DNA of 64,000 nt from Allobosea sp. 67-29 (lineage in GTDB: Bacteria; Pseudomonadota; Alphaproteobacteria; Rhizobiales; Beijerinckiaceae), in the NCBI RefSeq assembly GCF_001898115.1, contig NZ_MKSQ01000005.1, positions 308,129 to 372,128 of the forward strand, written 5' to 3'. Under the pieces are notes generated by a model. It did no database searches. It was not told the DNA's origin and saw only the letters and a program-made list of their open reading frames with translations. The translations under genes were made by a program, and so were the position numbers. Shown here piece after piece: positions 43,750-52,174 of the stretch; within the stretch, counting starts at the first letter, position 1, and the number at the start of each line of letters is the position of its first letter.

Positions 43750-43890
43750 GGCTTGTCCTCAGGCGGTGGGTCGGCGGATCTTGTCGGGTGACGGGATGCG
43801 GCCTTCGCGAAGGCCGCGCGGAGCTGGGGCTGCTGTGCCGCACGGGCCGCTCGCCGGACCGGCGGTCGCGGCCCCTCCTCAGGAGTTCAT

Positions 43891-43902
43891 GTTGATATCA
43901 AC
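43891..43902. promoter_or_regulatory. Perfect palindrome GTTGATATCAAC, possible operator
   Basis: GTTGATATCAAC is a 12-bp perfect palindrome in the 244-nt gap between the VOC gene and the isochorismatase-like gene. Such short AT-centred palindromes suit ArsR, MarR or GntR dimers. Apart from a TTGACG (43936-43941) and TATGAT (43962-43967) pair with an over-long 20-bp spacer towards the hydrolase, I see nothing else in the gap. Confidence 0.35.
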
Positions 43903-43993
43903 GCTTCGTGTCAAGCCGGTTGGACCATAGGTGGCTTGACGCGCGCCGCGGCCGGGGCGGCTATGATAGGATGTCGCGCAAGGGAGCCGGACG

Positions 43994-44524
43994 ATGCCGT
44001 TGCTGAACCTGCGGAACGCCATGCTGCTGGTCATCGACCTGCAGGAGCGGCTGATGCCGGCGATCGATCAAGGCGGCCTCGTCGTCGCCAACACGGCCCG
44101 CCTGCTCGAGGCGGGTCGTCTGCTCGGCGTGCCTGTGGTGGTGACCGAACAGAACCCGGCCAAGCTCGGTCGGACCGTTCCGGAGCTCCCCGGCCTGCCG
44201 CCCGCCATCGCCAAGATGGCCTTCGATGCCTGCGCCGAGCCGGCCGTGCTCGAGGCGCTCGGCGGCGACAGGGAACTGGTCGTCTGCGGCTGCGAAGCGC
44301 ATGTCTGCGTCGGCCAGACGGTCGTCACCTTGCTGGAGCATCGCCGCCGCGTCGTGGTGGTGGAGGATGCGGTCGGCTCGCGGGCTCCCCGATCGCACGC
44401 GGCCGCGCTGCGCCGCATGGCGGCCCATGGCGCCGAGCTGGTCACCACCGAGATGGTGCTGTTCGAGTGGCTGCGGACCGCGGCCCATCCGCAGTTCCGG
44501 GTGATCTCGCAGCTGATCCGCTGA
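43994..44524 (+). CDS. Isochorismatase-like cysteine hydrolase
   Basis: A 176-residue hydrolase of the isochorismatase/nicotinamidase superfamily. The catalytic triad is visible: D15 (LLVIDLQERL), K74 (AIAKMAFDAC) and C105 (CEAHVCVGQTV), with the cis-peptide region just before C105. It resembles the YcaC/hydrolase subgroup that lacks clear substrate assignment. GGGAG lies 8 nt before the ATG. It is convergent with livM (15-nt gap). Confidence 0.9.
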   Translation: MPLLNLRNAMLLVIDLQERLMPAIDQGGLVVANTARLLEAGRLLGVPVVVTEQNPAKLGRTVPELPGLPPAIAKMAFDACAEPAVLEALGGDRELVVCGCEAHVCVGQTVVTLLEHRRRVVVVEDAVGSRAPRSHAAALRRMAAHGAELVTTEMVLFEWLRTAAHPQFRVISQLIR

Positions 44525-44539
44525 CCGCTCGCGCCGGCG

Positions 44540-45529
44540 TCAGAGCGGCTTGCGGATCGCCCTGGCGATGACGCCGACGATGCCCTCGCGGAAGAGCAGC
44601 ACGCAGGCGACGAAGATCACCCCCTGGATGACCGTGACCCAGGCGCCGAAGGTGGCGAGGTAGTTCTGCATGGCGACGATGACGGCGGCGCCGACGATCG
44701 GCCCGAACACGGTGCCGAGCCCGCCGACCAGCGTCATCAGCACCACCTCGCCCGACATGGTCCAGTAGACGTCGGTGAGCGATGCGAGCTGGAAGACGAT
44801 CGCCTTGGTCGCGCCGGCGAGCCCGGCGAGCGCGGCGGAGAGCACGAAGACCATCAGCTTGTAGCGGTTGGCGCGGTAGCCGAGCGAGATGGCGCGGGGC
44901 TCGTTGTCGCGGATCGCCTTGCAGACCTGGCCGAAGGGCGAGTGGATGATGCGGTAGATCAGCAATAGCCCGCCCATGAAGATCGCGGCGACGAGCCAGT
45001 AGAGGGCGCGGTCGTCGGCGAGGCTGACGAGTCCGAAAAGCTTGCCCCGCGGCACCGCCTGGATGCCGTCCTCGCCGCCGGTGAAGCGCGGCGCCTGCAG
45101 CGAGAAGAAGAACACCATCTGGGCCAGCGCCAGCGTGATCATCGCGAAATAGATGCCCTGTCGCCGGATGGCGAGCGCGCCGAAGACGGTGCCGAGCAGC
45201 GCCGCGACGGCGGTGCCGAGCAGGATGGCGAGCTCGGGCGTCAGGCCCCAGTTCTTGGCCGTATAGGCCGAGACATAGCTCGCCATGCCGAAATAGGCGG
45301 CATGTCCGAAGGAAAGCAGGCCGCCATAGCCGAGCAGAAGGTTGAAGGCGAGCGCGAACAGCGCGAAGCAGAGCACCTTCATCACGAAGACGGGATAGGC
45401 GACGAAGGGCGCGATCACCAGCAGCGCCGCAATGGCGACGAACAGGTTGCGGTGCAGCCTGGCGGTGCCGTCGTCGGTTTCGGCGAGCGCGGTACCCGCG
45501 GCGGCTTCGGTGGAGGCGAGATCGGTCAT
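44540..45529 (-). CDS. livM: Branched-chain amino acid ABC transporter permease LivM
   Basis: Inner-membrane permease (329 residues), partner of LivH. Typical segments: ALFALAFNLLLGYGGLLSFG HAAYFG, GTVFGALAIRRQGIYFAMIT LALAQ, CKAIRDNEPRAISLGYRANR (EAA-like loop) and GEVVLMTLVGGLGTVFGPIV GA. Eight to ten predicted helices. It is the last gene of livGFKHM, 18 nt after livH. Confidence 0.94.
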   Translation of the reverse strand: MTDLASTEAAAGTALAETDDGTARLHRNLFVAIAALLVIAPFVAYPVFVMKVLCFALFALAFNLLLGYGGLLSFGHAAYFGMASYVSAYTAKNWGLTPELAILLGTAVAALLGTVFGALAIRRQGIYFAMITLALAQMVFFFSLQAPRFTGGEDGIQAVPRGKLFGLVSLADDRALYWLVAAIFMGGLLLIYRIIHSPFGQVCKAIRDNEPRAISLGYRANRYKLMVFVLSAALAGLAGATKAIVFQLASLTDVYWTMSGEVVLMTLVGGLGTVFGPIVGAAVIVAMQNYLATFGAWVTVIQGVIFVACVLLFREGIVGVIARAIRKPL

Positions 45530-45547
45530 GTCCTTGTCCTTCTCGCG

Positions 45548-46435
45548 TCAGGCCGGGCGGCCGAACAGGCCGGCGGGCTTCACCAGCAGGACCAGCACCA
45601 TGATGACGAAGATCACGGTCGAGGAGGCCTCCGGGTAGAAGACCTTGGTCAGGCCCTCGACCAGGCCGAGCCCGAAGCCGGTGACGATGGCGCCCATGAT
45701 CGAGCCCATGCCGCCGATCACCACCACGGCGAAGACGACGATGATCAGGTCGCCGCCCATGTTGGGATTGACCGAGTAGACCGGTGCGGCGAGCACCCCG
45801 GCGAAGGCGGCGAGCGCCACGCCGAAGCCGTAGGTCAGCGTCACCAGCAGCGGCACGTTGATGCCGAAGGCCTGGGTCAGCGTCGGGTTCTCGGTCGCCG
45901 CGCGCAGATAGGCGCCGAGCTTGGTCTTCTCGATCAGGAACCAGGTCGCGAGGCAGACCACGACGGAGGCGACGATCACCCAGCCCCGATAGTTCGGCAG
46001 GAACATGAAGCCGAGGTTCTGGCCGCCGGCGAGCTGCGGCGGGATGCCGTAGGGCAGGCCCGACGAGCCGTACTGGTTGCGGAACAGGCCCTGGATGATC
46101 AGCGCCAGGCCGAAGGTCAGGAGCAGCCCGTAGAGATGGTCGAGATGGGCGATGCGCTTCAGCAGGAGCCGCTCGATCGCGATGCCGATGGCGCCGACCA
46201 CGATCGGCGCCAGCACCAGCGCGACCCAGTAGTTCAGCCCGAGATAGTTCAGCGCCATCCAGGCGACGAAGGCGCCCATCATGTACTGGGCGCCATGGGT
46301 GAAGTTGATGATGTTGAGCAGCCCGAAGATCACGGCGAGGCCCAGCGACAGGATCGCGTAGAACGAGCCGTTGATCAGGCCGAGAAGGACCTGGCCGAAC
46401 AGCGCCTGGGGCGGGATTCCGAGTAGCTCGAACAT
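45548..46435 (-). CDS. livH: Branched-chain amino acid ABC transporter permease LivH
   Basis: Permease (295 residues) of the LIV family: GLINGSFYAILSLGLAVIFG LLN, FTHGAQYMMGAF, AGVLAAPVYSVNPNMGGDLI and GGMGSIMGAIVTGFGLGLVE. A 138-nt gap with a strong hairpin separates it from livK upstream. This is usual where binding-protein mRNA must be more abundant than permease mRNA. Confidence 0.94.
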   Translation of the reverse strand: MFELLGIPPQALFGQVLLGLINGSFYAILSLGLAVIFGLLNIINFTHGAQYMMGAFVAWMALNYLGLNYWVALVLAPIVVGAIGIAIERLLLKRIAHLDHLYGLLLTFGLALIIQGLFRNQYGSSGLPYGIPPQLAGGQNLGFMFLPNYRGWVIVASVVVCLATWFLIEKTKLGAYLRAATENPTLTQAFGINVPLLVTLTYGFGVALAAFAGVLAAPVYSVNPNMGGDLIIVVFAVVVIGGMGSIMGAIVTGFGLGLVEGLTKVFYPEASSTVIFVIMVLVLLVKPAGLFGRPA

Positions 46436-46544
46436 GCGTGGCTCAGATCGTCTCGACGTCGGGGTTTGCGGTGCCGGCTGTGCCGCCGGGCGCCGACGCA
46501 GCGTCGATCGCCGCGGCGGCTGGTCCGGACCGGGGCCGGAGTCG

Positions 46545-46567
46545 GGGGCCCGGCCTGGCCGGGCCCC
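46545..46567 (-). other. Intercistronic hairpin between livK and livH
   Basis: A 9-bp perfect GC stem (GGGGCCCGG at 46545-46553 with CCGGGCCCC at 46559-46567, 5-nt loop) begins 6 nt after the livK stop on the transcript. There is no U tract. It probably stabilises the upstream livK mRNA or partially attenuates livHM. Confidence 0.6.
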
Positions 46568-46573
46568 GGCCGG

Positions 46574-47779
46574 TCACTTCTTGACGAGCGCGCAACCACT
46601 CTCGGCGAGCGGCTGGAAGGCGTCCTTGCCGGGCAGGGTCGAGATCAGCTTGTAGTAGTCCCACGGGCCCTTCGATTCCGACGGCTTCTTGACCTCGTAG
46701 AGATACATGTCGTGCAGCACGCGGCCGTTGACCTCGATCGAGCCCTTGCCGAAGAGCGCGTCGTCCGTCGGCATCTCCTTCATCTTCGCCACGACCGTCG
46801 CCGTGTCCTTGCTCTTGGTCGCCTCGACCGCCTTGAGATAGTGCAGCAGCCCGGCATAGACGCCCGCCTGGACCATGCTCGGCATCTTGCCGCCGTTGAG
46901 CTTGGCGAAGCGCTGCGACCAGGCGCGGGTCTGCTCGTTCTTGTCCCAGTAGAACGCCTCGGTCAGCACGAGGCCCTGCGCCGCCTGCAGGCCGAGCGCG
47001 TGCACGTCGGTAATGAAGGTGAGGAGGCCGGCGAGCTTCTGCCCGCCCTGGGTGATGCCGAACTCGCCTGCCTGCTTGATCGAGTTGATGGTATCGCCGC
47101 CGGCATTGGCAAGGCCGATGACCTTGGCCTTCGAGGCCTGCGCCTGCAGCAGGAAGGAGGAGAAATCGGTGCCCGGGAAGGGCGTCTTCACCGAGCCCAG
47201 AACCTTGCCGCCCGCCTTGGTGATGACCGCGGTGGCGTCGCGCTCCAGCGCATGGCCGAAGGCGTAGTCGGCGGTGAGGAAGAACCAGGTGTCGCCGCCG
47301 GCCTTGACCATGGCGCCGCCGGTGCCCTGCGCCAGCGCGTAGGTGTCGTAGGTCCAGTGGATCGTGTTCGGGGTGCAGGCCTTTCCGGTCAGATCGGAGG
47401 TGCCCGCCCCGGAGTTGATCATGATCTTGTTCTTTTCCTTGGTGATCTGGCTCACGGCCAGCGCCACCGAGGAGGTCGGCACGTCGAGGATGAGGTCGAC
47501 GCCGTCCTGGTCGTACCACTGCCGGGCGATGGTCGAGCCGACATCCGGCTTGTTCTGGTGGTCGGCCGAGACGATCTCGACCTTGATGCCCTTGTCGGCC
47601 GCCTTGAAGTCCTCGACCGCCATCCGCGCGGCGATGACCGAGCCTTCTCCGGAGAGGTCCGCGTAGAGGCCGGAGCGGTCGTTGAGCACGCCGGCCTTGA
47701 TCGAGATCTGTTGCGCGAAGGCCGGGCTCGCCAGCATGGCGGCGAGTGCGCTCGTCGCGAGGAACGTCGTGAGCTTCAT
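46574..47779 (-). CDS. livK: Branched-chain amino acid ABC transporter substrate-binding protein LivK-type
   Basis: Periplasmic binding protein (401 residues) with signal peptide MKLTTFLATSALAAMLASPA FA. Mature part: ISIKAGVLNDRSGLYADLSG EGS, NKIMINSGAGTSDLTGKACT PNT, FFLTADYAFGHALERDATAV and SKAKVIGLANAGGDTINSIK QAGEFG. This is the leucine/amide-type family; aromatic, urea or aliphatic amide ligands are also possible. GGGAG lies 8 nt before the ATG. It sits between livF and livH, an order (G-F-K-H-M) with the ATPases first. Confidence 0.93.
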   Translation of the reverse strand: MKLTTFLATSALAAMLASPAFAQQISIKAGVLNDRSGLYADLSGEGSVIAARMAVEDFKAADKGIKVEIVSADHQNKPDVGSTIARQWYDQDGVDLILDVPTSSVALAVSQITKEKNKIMINSGAGTSDLTGKACTPNTIHWTYDTYALAQGTGGAMVKAGGDTWFFLTADYAFGHALERDATAVITKAGGKVLGSVKTPFPGTDFSSFLLQAQASKAKVIGLANAGGDTINSIKQAGEFGITQGGQKLAGLLTFITDVHALGLQAAQGLVLTEAFYWDKNEQTRAWSQRFAKLNGGKMPSMVQAGVYAGLLHYLKAVEATKSKDTATVVAKMKEMPTDDALFGKGSIEVNGRVLHDMYLYEVKKPSESKGPWDYYKLISTLPGKDAFQPLAESGCALVKK

Positions 47780-47842
47780 CTTGGTTCTCCCTGCTGTGGA
47801 TGCCGGCGTTTCCCGGCGTTTTCTGTTGCGGGGGTGAGCGGG

Positions 47843-48589
47843 TCAGACCCCGAGATAGCGGTGGAGCTTGTCGATGTTGGCGTCGAGCTCGGGATTGGGG
47901 ATCATGTCGATGACCTTGCCTTGCTCGACGACGTAGTGCCGGTCCGCGACGGTCTGGGCGAAGCGGAAGTTCTGCTCGACCAGGATGATGGTGAAGCCTT
48001 CCTGCTTCAGCTCCGCGATGGTGCGGCCGATCTGCTCGATGATGACCGGGGCGAGGCCCTCGGTGGGCTCGTCGAGCAGGAGCAGATGCGCGCCGGTGCG
48101 CAGGATGCGCCCGATCGCCAGCATCTGCTGCTCGCCGCCGGAGAGCTTGGTGCCCTGGCTTCTCAGCCGTTCCTTGATGTTGGGGAACAGCGTGAAGATG
48201 CGCTCCAGCGAGAGCCCGCCGGGGCGCACCTGCGGCGGCAGCATCAGGTTCTCCTCGACCGAGAGCGAGGAATAGATGCCGCGCTCCTCCGGCACGAAGC
48301 CGATGCCGAGCCGGGCGATGGCGCGCGAGGGCAGGCCGATCGTTTCCGCGCCCTCCATCACGACCGAGCCCTTGCGCTTGCCGATCACGCCCATGATCGA
48401 CTTCAGCGTCGTGGTCTTGCCGGCGCCGTTGCGCCCGAGCAGCGTCACCACCTCGCCGGGGGCGACGTCGAAATCGATGCCGTGCAGGACATGGGATTCC
48501 CCGTACCAGGCCTCGAGCCCGCGCACCTTCAACAGCGGCGCGCTGCCTGCCGCGGCCGCCGGGGCCGTCGCGGCTTCAGTGATGGCCAT
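47843..48589 (-). CDS. livF: Branched-chain amino acid ABC transporter ATP-binding protein LivF
   Basis: ATPase (248 residues): YGESHVLHGIDFDVAPGEVV, Walker A LLGRNGAGKTTTLK, FVPEERGIYSSLSVEENL (LivF-specific), signature LSGGEQQMLAIGRIL, Walker B LLLLDEPTEGLAPVI and LVEQNFRFAQTVADRHYVVE QG. The ATG at 48589 lies 14 nt inside the end of livG, so the two are translationally coupled. Confidence 0.95.
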   Translation of the reverse strand: MAITEAATAPAAAAGSAPLLKVRGLEAWYGESHVLHGIDFDVAPGEVVTLLGRNGAGKTTTLKSIMGVIGKRKGSVVMEGAETIGLPSRAIARLGIGFVPEERGIYSSLSVEENLMLPPQVRPGGLSLERIFTLFPNIKERLRSQGTKLSGGEQQMLAIGRILRTGAHLLLLDEPTEGLAPVIIEQIGRTIAELKQEGFTIILVEQNFRFAQTVADRHYVVEQGKVIDMIPNPELDANIDKLHRYLGV

Positions 48590-49346
48590 GGCCGCCTCCC
48601 GAGCCGATATAGGCCTCGACCACGCGCGGATCCTTGGAGACGGTGGCGTAGTCGCCTTCGGCCAGAACCTGGCCGCGGGCCAGGACGGTGATGCGGTCGC
48701 ACAGCGAGGCGACGACCGAGAGATTGTGCTCGACCATCAGGATGGTGCGATCAGCCGAGACCTTGCGGATCAGCGCCTCGATGCGCTCGATATCCTCGCG
48801 CCCCATCCCGGCCATCGGCTCGTCGAGCAGCAGCATCTCGGGTTCGAGCGCCAGCGTCGTCGCGATCTCCAGCGCCCGTTTGCGGCCATAGGAGAGTTCG
48901 CCCGCGGTCAGATCGAGGAACGGCGTCAGCCCGACGGCCTCGACCAGATGCCTTGCCTCGGCGTCGAGAACTTTCAGGCTGCGTTCCGAGCGCCAGAAGT
49001 CGAAGGAATCGCCGCGCTTGCGCCGCTGCAGCGCGATGCGGACATTGGTCAGCACCGAGAGCTGGGGAAACACCGCAGAGATCTGGAACGAGCGGACCAT
49101 GCCGAGCCTGGCGATCTCGGCCGGCTTCTCGCCGGTGATGTCGCGTCCGTTGTAGATGATCGTTCCTCGCGTCGGCGGCAGGAATTTCGTCAGCAGATTG
49201 AAGCAGGTCGTCTTGCCGGCCCCGTTCGGCCCGATCAGCGCATGGATCGAGCCGCGCTTCACCTTGAGGTCTACGCCGTTGACGGCGGTGAAGCCGGCGA
49301 ATTCCTTGGTCAAACCTGAAGTCGACAAAATAATGTCTTCAGGCAT
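48576..49346 (-). CDS. livG: Branched-chain amino acid ABC transporter ATP-binding protein LivG
   Basis: ATPase (256 residues), first gene of the livGFKHM operon: GLTKEFAGFTAVNGVDLKVK, Walker A LIGPNGAGKTTCFN, VRSFQISAVFPQLSVLTNVR, signature LSYGRKRALEIATTLAL (Y in place of the usual G, common in LivG), Walker B MLLLDEPMAGMG and MVEHNLSVVASLCDRITVLA RG. It is divergent from a caspase gene across a 410-nt gap. Confidence 0.95.
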   Translation of the reverse strand: MPEDIILSTSGLTKEFAGFTAVNGVDLKVKRGSIHALIGPNGAGKTTCFNLLTKFLPPTRGTIIYNGRDITGEKPAEIARLGMVRSFQISAVFPQLSVLTNVRIALQRRKRGDSFDFWRSERSLKVLDAEARHLVEAVGLTPFLDLTAGELSYGRKRALEIATTLALEPEMLLLDEPMAGMGREDIERIEALIRKVSADRTILMVEHNLSVVASLCDRITVLARGQVLAEGDYATVSKDPRVVEAYIGSGGGHGHH

Positions 49347-49756
49347 GCCGGTTACAAGCCTTCATCAGCCCGGTCTTTCTTGATTTATCGTTTCCCCTTG
49401 CATGTCATGCTGCACCGCGCTCGCGGCATAAGTCAACGCTCCCCGGCGGCCCGAAGGCGGTTCGAAGGCCCTTCTCATCCCTTTGTCGTAGAGGGCCGCT
49501 CTCATGCGAATGGAGGATGCGCGGCGCGCACCCGCGCGCGCAACCTGCGCGCCGCTTTCCGGTGCCGCGCTGGCCATCCTTTGAACCCGTTGGCGGGGCG
49601 CTGCGACCAAGGGAAAGTCGGTTTACCGGTGGAAGCGATTGCGGTAGAAATGCGGCAGTCTTCGACCACCGCTATTTTGATATTTTAGTCGTGCCTGTCG
49701 CGCGAACGGCCGCCACCCGCCGCGTTCCGCGACTTGATTGAGCAGGGGAGGTTGTG
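49347..49756. other. 410-nt intergenic region between livG and the caspase gene
   Basis: No convincing gene. Short open frames on both strands lack ribosome binding sites. The outer ends are AT-richer (49374-49395 and 49673-49689) and probably hold the two divergent promoters. The middle (49520-49560) is an alternating GC stretch with several GCGCG repeats. No tRNA or riboswitch fold was recognised. Confidence 0.5.
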
Positions 49757-51415
49757 GTGAGCTTCGCAACTCGGATTTCGGCGTTCCGTGCTCGAATGGC
49801 TGCGGCCTTTGCGCTGGTGCTCTGTGCTGTTGCGCTCGGTTCGCCCGCCCAGGCTGCCGTTCCCGAGCGCCGCGTGGCGCTCGTCATCGGCAACAGCGCC
49901 TATACGGCGGTGCCGCCCCTGGCCAATCCGATGCGGGACGCCCGAGGCATGTCGGCGGCGCTCAAGCGCCTCGGTTTCGATGTCGTCGAAGGCTACGACC
50001 TCAAGATGGACGACATGACCAATCTGGTGCGCCAGTTCGCCCAGAAGCTCGACGGCGCCAAGGCGGGCCTGGTCTACTATGCCGGGCATGGCATCGCCGT
50101 CGGCGACGAGAACTATCTCATCCCCGTCGACGCGACCCTGCGGTCCGAGGCCGATCTCGATTTCCGCGCCGTCAATGTGCAGCTCATCCTGCGCCAGATG
50201 CAGCGCGACGAGCGGGTCAACATCGTCATCCTCGACGCCTGCCGCGACAATCCCTTCGCCAGCCAGCTCGCTGCCCGCTCGCGCTCGGTCACCCGCGGCC
50301 TGCAGCCGATCGAGACCCAGTCCGCCTCCGGCATCCTGATCGCCTTTGCCACCGATCCCCGCGCGACGGCGCTCGACGGCGAGCGGGACGGCCACAGCCC
50401 CTTCACCGACGCGCTGCTGAAGCATATCGAGACGCCCGAGGTGTCGATCACCACGGTGATGGACCGCGTTCGCGCCGATGTATGGGAAGCGACCGGCAAG
50501 AAGCAGAAGCCCTGGACCAATTCCTCGATCATCGGCGAATTCAAGCTCAACCCGACGCTGAAGCTCGCCTCCGCCGATCCGACCGATGCCAGCACCGACG
50601 CCGCCAAGGCGATCAACGCGGCGGTCCCGACGCCCTCGATGCCGGCGGCGCCGGTCTTCGATCGCAGCCAGATCGACGTCAAGACCTGGGAGGCGGCCGA
50701 GCGCGGCAATTCGCCGGCCGACTACCGCGCCTATCTCGACGCTTTTCCTTCCGGCCAGTTCGCGACCTTCGCGCGCAATCGGCTGGCGAGCCTCGAATCG
50801 GCGGCTCCGCCGGCCAATGCGGCCAGCGCCGCCGCCGCCGCCGCTCCCGGCGTCACCGACGAGGCGTTGAAGAAGGAGACCGGAACGGCGCAGACCGAGA
50901 CCGCGATGAAGCTCGACGCCAAGGGGCGCCGCGAGCTTCAGACCCGCCTTCGCGCCAGCGGCTTCCAGCCCGGCAAGCTCGCCGCCAAGTTCGGGCCGAG
51001 CCAGCGCCAGGCCATCCAATCCTGGCAGAAGTCGCGCGGCATTCCCGAGACCGGATTCCTCACCGCCTTGCAGGCGACCGCGCTGCGGGAGCAGAGCGAG
51101 CCGGCCTATCAGCGGCTGCTCGCCGATGAGGCCAAGGCCGCGGCGGAGAAGAAGACCAGGACGGTCGAGCGCAAGGGCTCCGCCACCCGCAAGGTCACCT
51201 ATGAGGGCGACGAGATGTACCAGCGCGATGTCGCGCGCGAACGCGGTGTCGCCTATGAGGGATCCCCCGCCCGCCGCGGCACCACCAGCAGCGGCTATCA
51301 GGGCCGTGTCCGGACGCGCGGCGGCGATTCCGGCGACAGCACCGGTGCAGCGATTTTTGGCGGCATCGTCGGCGGCGTGTTCGGTGGCGCGATCGGCGGG
51401 GGCTTCCGTCGCTGA
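49757..51415 (+). CDS. Exported caspase-family (C14) protein with peptidoglycan-binding-like domain and glycine-zipper tail
   Basis: A 552-residue metacaspase-like protein. A signal peptide (about residues 1-34, ending SPAQAA) is followed by the p20-like domain VALVIGNSAYTAVPPLANPM. The catalytic dyad is H111 (YYAGHG) and C162 (LDACRDNPF). After an Ala/Pro linker comes a helical PG_binding_1-like module (about residues 390-445; LQTRLRASGFQPGKLAAKFG PSQRQAIQSW), then a basic region. The C-terminus is AAIFGGIVGGVFGGAIGGGF RR, a glycine zipper able to insert in membranes. The start is GTG at 49757 with GGAGG 5 nt upstream (GTG 49754 is the alternative). It is monocistronic with its own terminator. 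Cleavage target and role are unknown. Confidence 0.88.
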   Translation: MSFATRISAFRARMAAAFALVLCAVALGSPAQAAVPERRVALVIGNSAYTAVPPLANPMRDARGMSAALKRLGFDVVEGYDLKMDDMTNLVRQFAQKLDGAKAGLVYYAGHGIAVGDENYLIPVDATLRSEADLDFRAVNVQLILRQMQRDERVNIVILDACRDNPFASQLAARSRSVTRGLQPIETQSASGILIAFATDPRATALDGERDGHSPFTDALLKHIETPEVSITTVMDRVRADVWEATGKKQKPWTNSSIIGEFKLNPTLKLASADPTDASTDAAKAINAAVPTPSMPAAPVFDRSQIDVKTWEAAERGNSPADYRAYLDAFPSGQFATFARNRLASLESAAPPANAASAAAAAAPGVTDEALKKETGTAQTETAMKLDAKGRRELQTRLRASGFQPGKLAAKFGPSQRQAIQSWQKSRGIPETGFLTALQATALREQSEPAYQRLLADEAKAAAEKKTRTVERKGSATRKVTYEGDEMYQRDVARERGVAYEGSPARRGTTSSGYQGRVRTRGGDSGDSTGAAIFGGIVGGVFGGAIGGGFRR

Positions 51416-51442
51416 CGGATCGTTATCCGTTCATATGATCCG

Positions 51443-51468
51443 GAAGGCCGGCCGTCGGGCCGGCCTTC
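51443..51468 (+). terminator. Intrinsic terminator after the caspase gene
   Basis: GAAGGCCGGC (51443-51452) pairs perfectly with GCCGGCCTTC (51459-51468), followed by the T-rich TTCGTTTCT. Confidence 0.8.
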
Positions 51469-51562
51469 TTCGTTTCTGCCGTTGCGCCGATACGCTTCGG
51501 CGCAGAGCCGGATCGCAACCGACTGATAGGTCGTGTTCATCTCCGCCAGCGCAGCTTGACGC

Positions 51563-52174
51563 TCAATCGCGCTCCCAGCCGGCCCTGACCAATTCGGGCA
51601 CGTCGTTGTCCTCCTCCGGCCAGCCGATGCAGAGATAGGCGATCAGCTTCCAGTCCGGCGGCGGGCCGAGCGCCGCGGCGACCGCGCCGGGGTCGAGGAT
51701 CGAGACCCAGCCGACGCCGAGCCCGTGCACGCGCGCCGCCAGCCAGAACTGCGTGATCGCCGCAACGACCGAGTAGTCCAGCATCTCCGGCATCGTCCGC
51801 CGGCCGAGCCCGTGCCCGCGCTCCGTGGCCTGGTCGCAGAATACGGCGAATTGCACCGGCGCCTCCCGCAAGCCTTCGAGCTTCAGGCGCGCATACAGCG
51901 CGGCCCGCTCGCCGGCATAGGAGGCGAGGGCATCGGCATGGCAGCGACGGAAGCTGTCCTGCACCGCCCTGCGCTGTTCCGGCGCCTCGACCGCAAGCCA
52001 GCGCCAGGGCTGCGAGTGCCCGACCGAGGGCGAAAGCTGCATCTGGGCCAGCAGCGCCTCGACCAGCCCGGCCGGGACCGGATCGCGCCGGAAGCGCCGG
52101 ACATCGCGCCGCCAGCGCAGCAGTTCGGCGAATTGCCCGGCGAAGCCTGCGTCGAAGACCGGCGGCGCGCTCAC
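51563..52174 (-). CDS. bluB: 5,6-Dimethylbenzimidazole synthase BluB
   Basis: Flavin-destroying enzyme (203 residues, nitroreductase fold) that converts FMNH2 to the lower ligand base of vitamin B12. Segments: LLRWRRDVRRFRRDPVPAGL, QLSPSVGHSQPWRW (flavin contact), DYSVVAAITQFWLAARVHGL GVGWVSI and YLCIGWPEEDND. The start is GTG at 52174 overlapping the cobB stop (GTGA). It is the last gene of the cob operon, so lower-ligand synthesis is co-expressed with corrin synthesis. Confidence 0.94.
   Translation of the reverse strand: MSAPPVFDAGFAGQFAELLRWRRDVRRFRRDPVPAGLVEALLAQMQLSPSVGHSQPWRWLAVEAPEQRRAVQDSFRRCHADALASYAGERAALYARLKLEGLREAPVQFAVFCDQATERGHGLGRRTMPEMLDYSVVAAITQFWLAARVHGLGVGWVSILDPGAVAAALGPPPDWKLIAYLCIGWPEEDNDVPELVRAGWERD

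Noticed and set aside
49403..49690. Short ORFs in the livG-caspase gap
   Set aside because: No ribosome binding sites, no domain signal, and the composition is that of non-coding GC-rich DNA.
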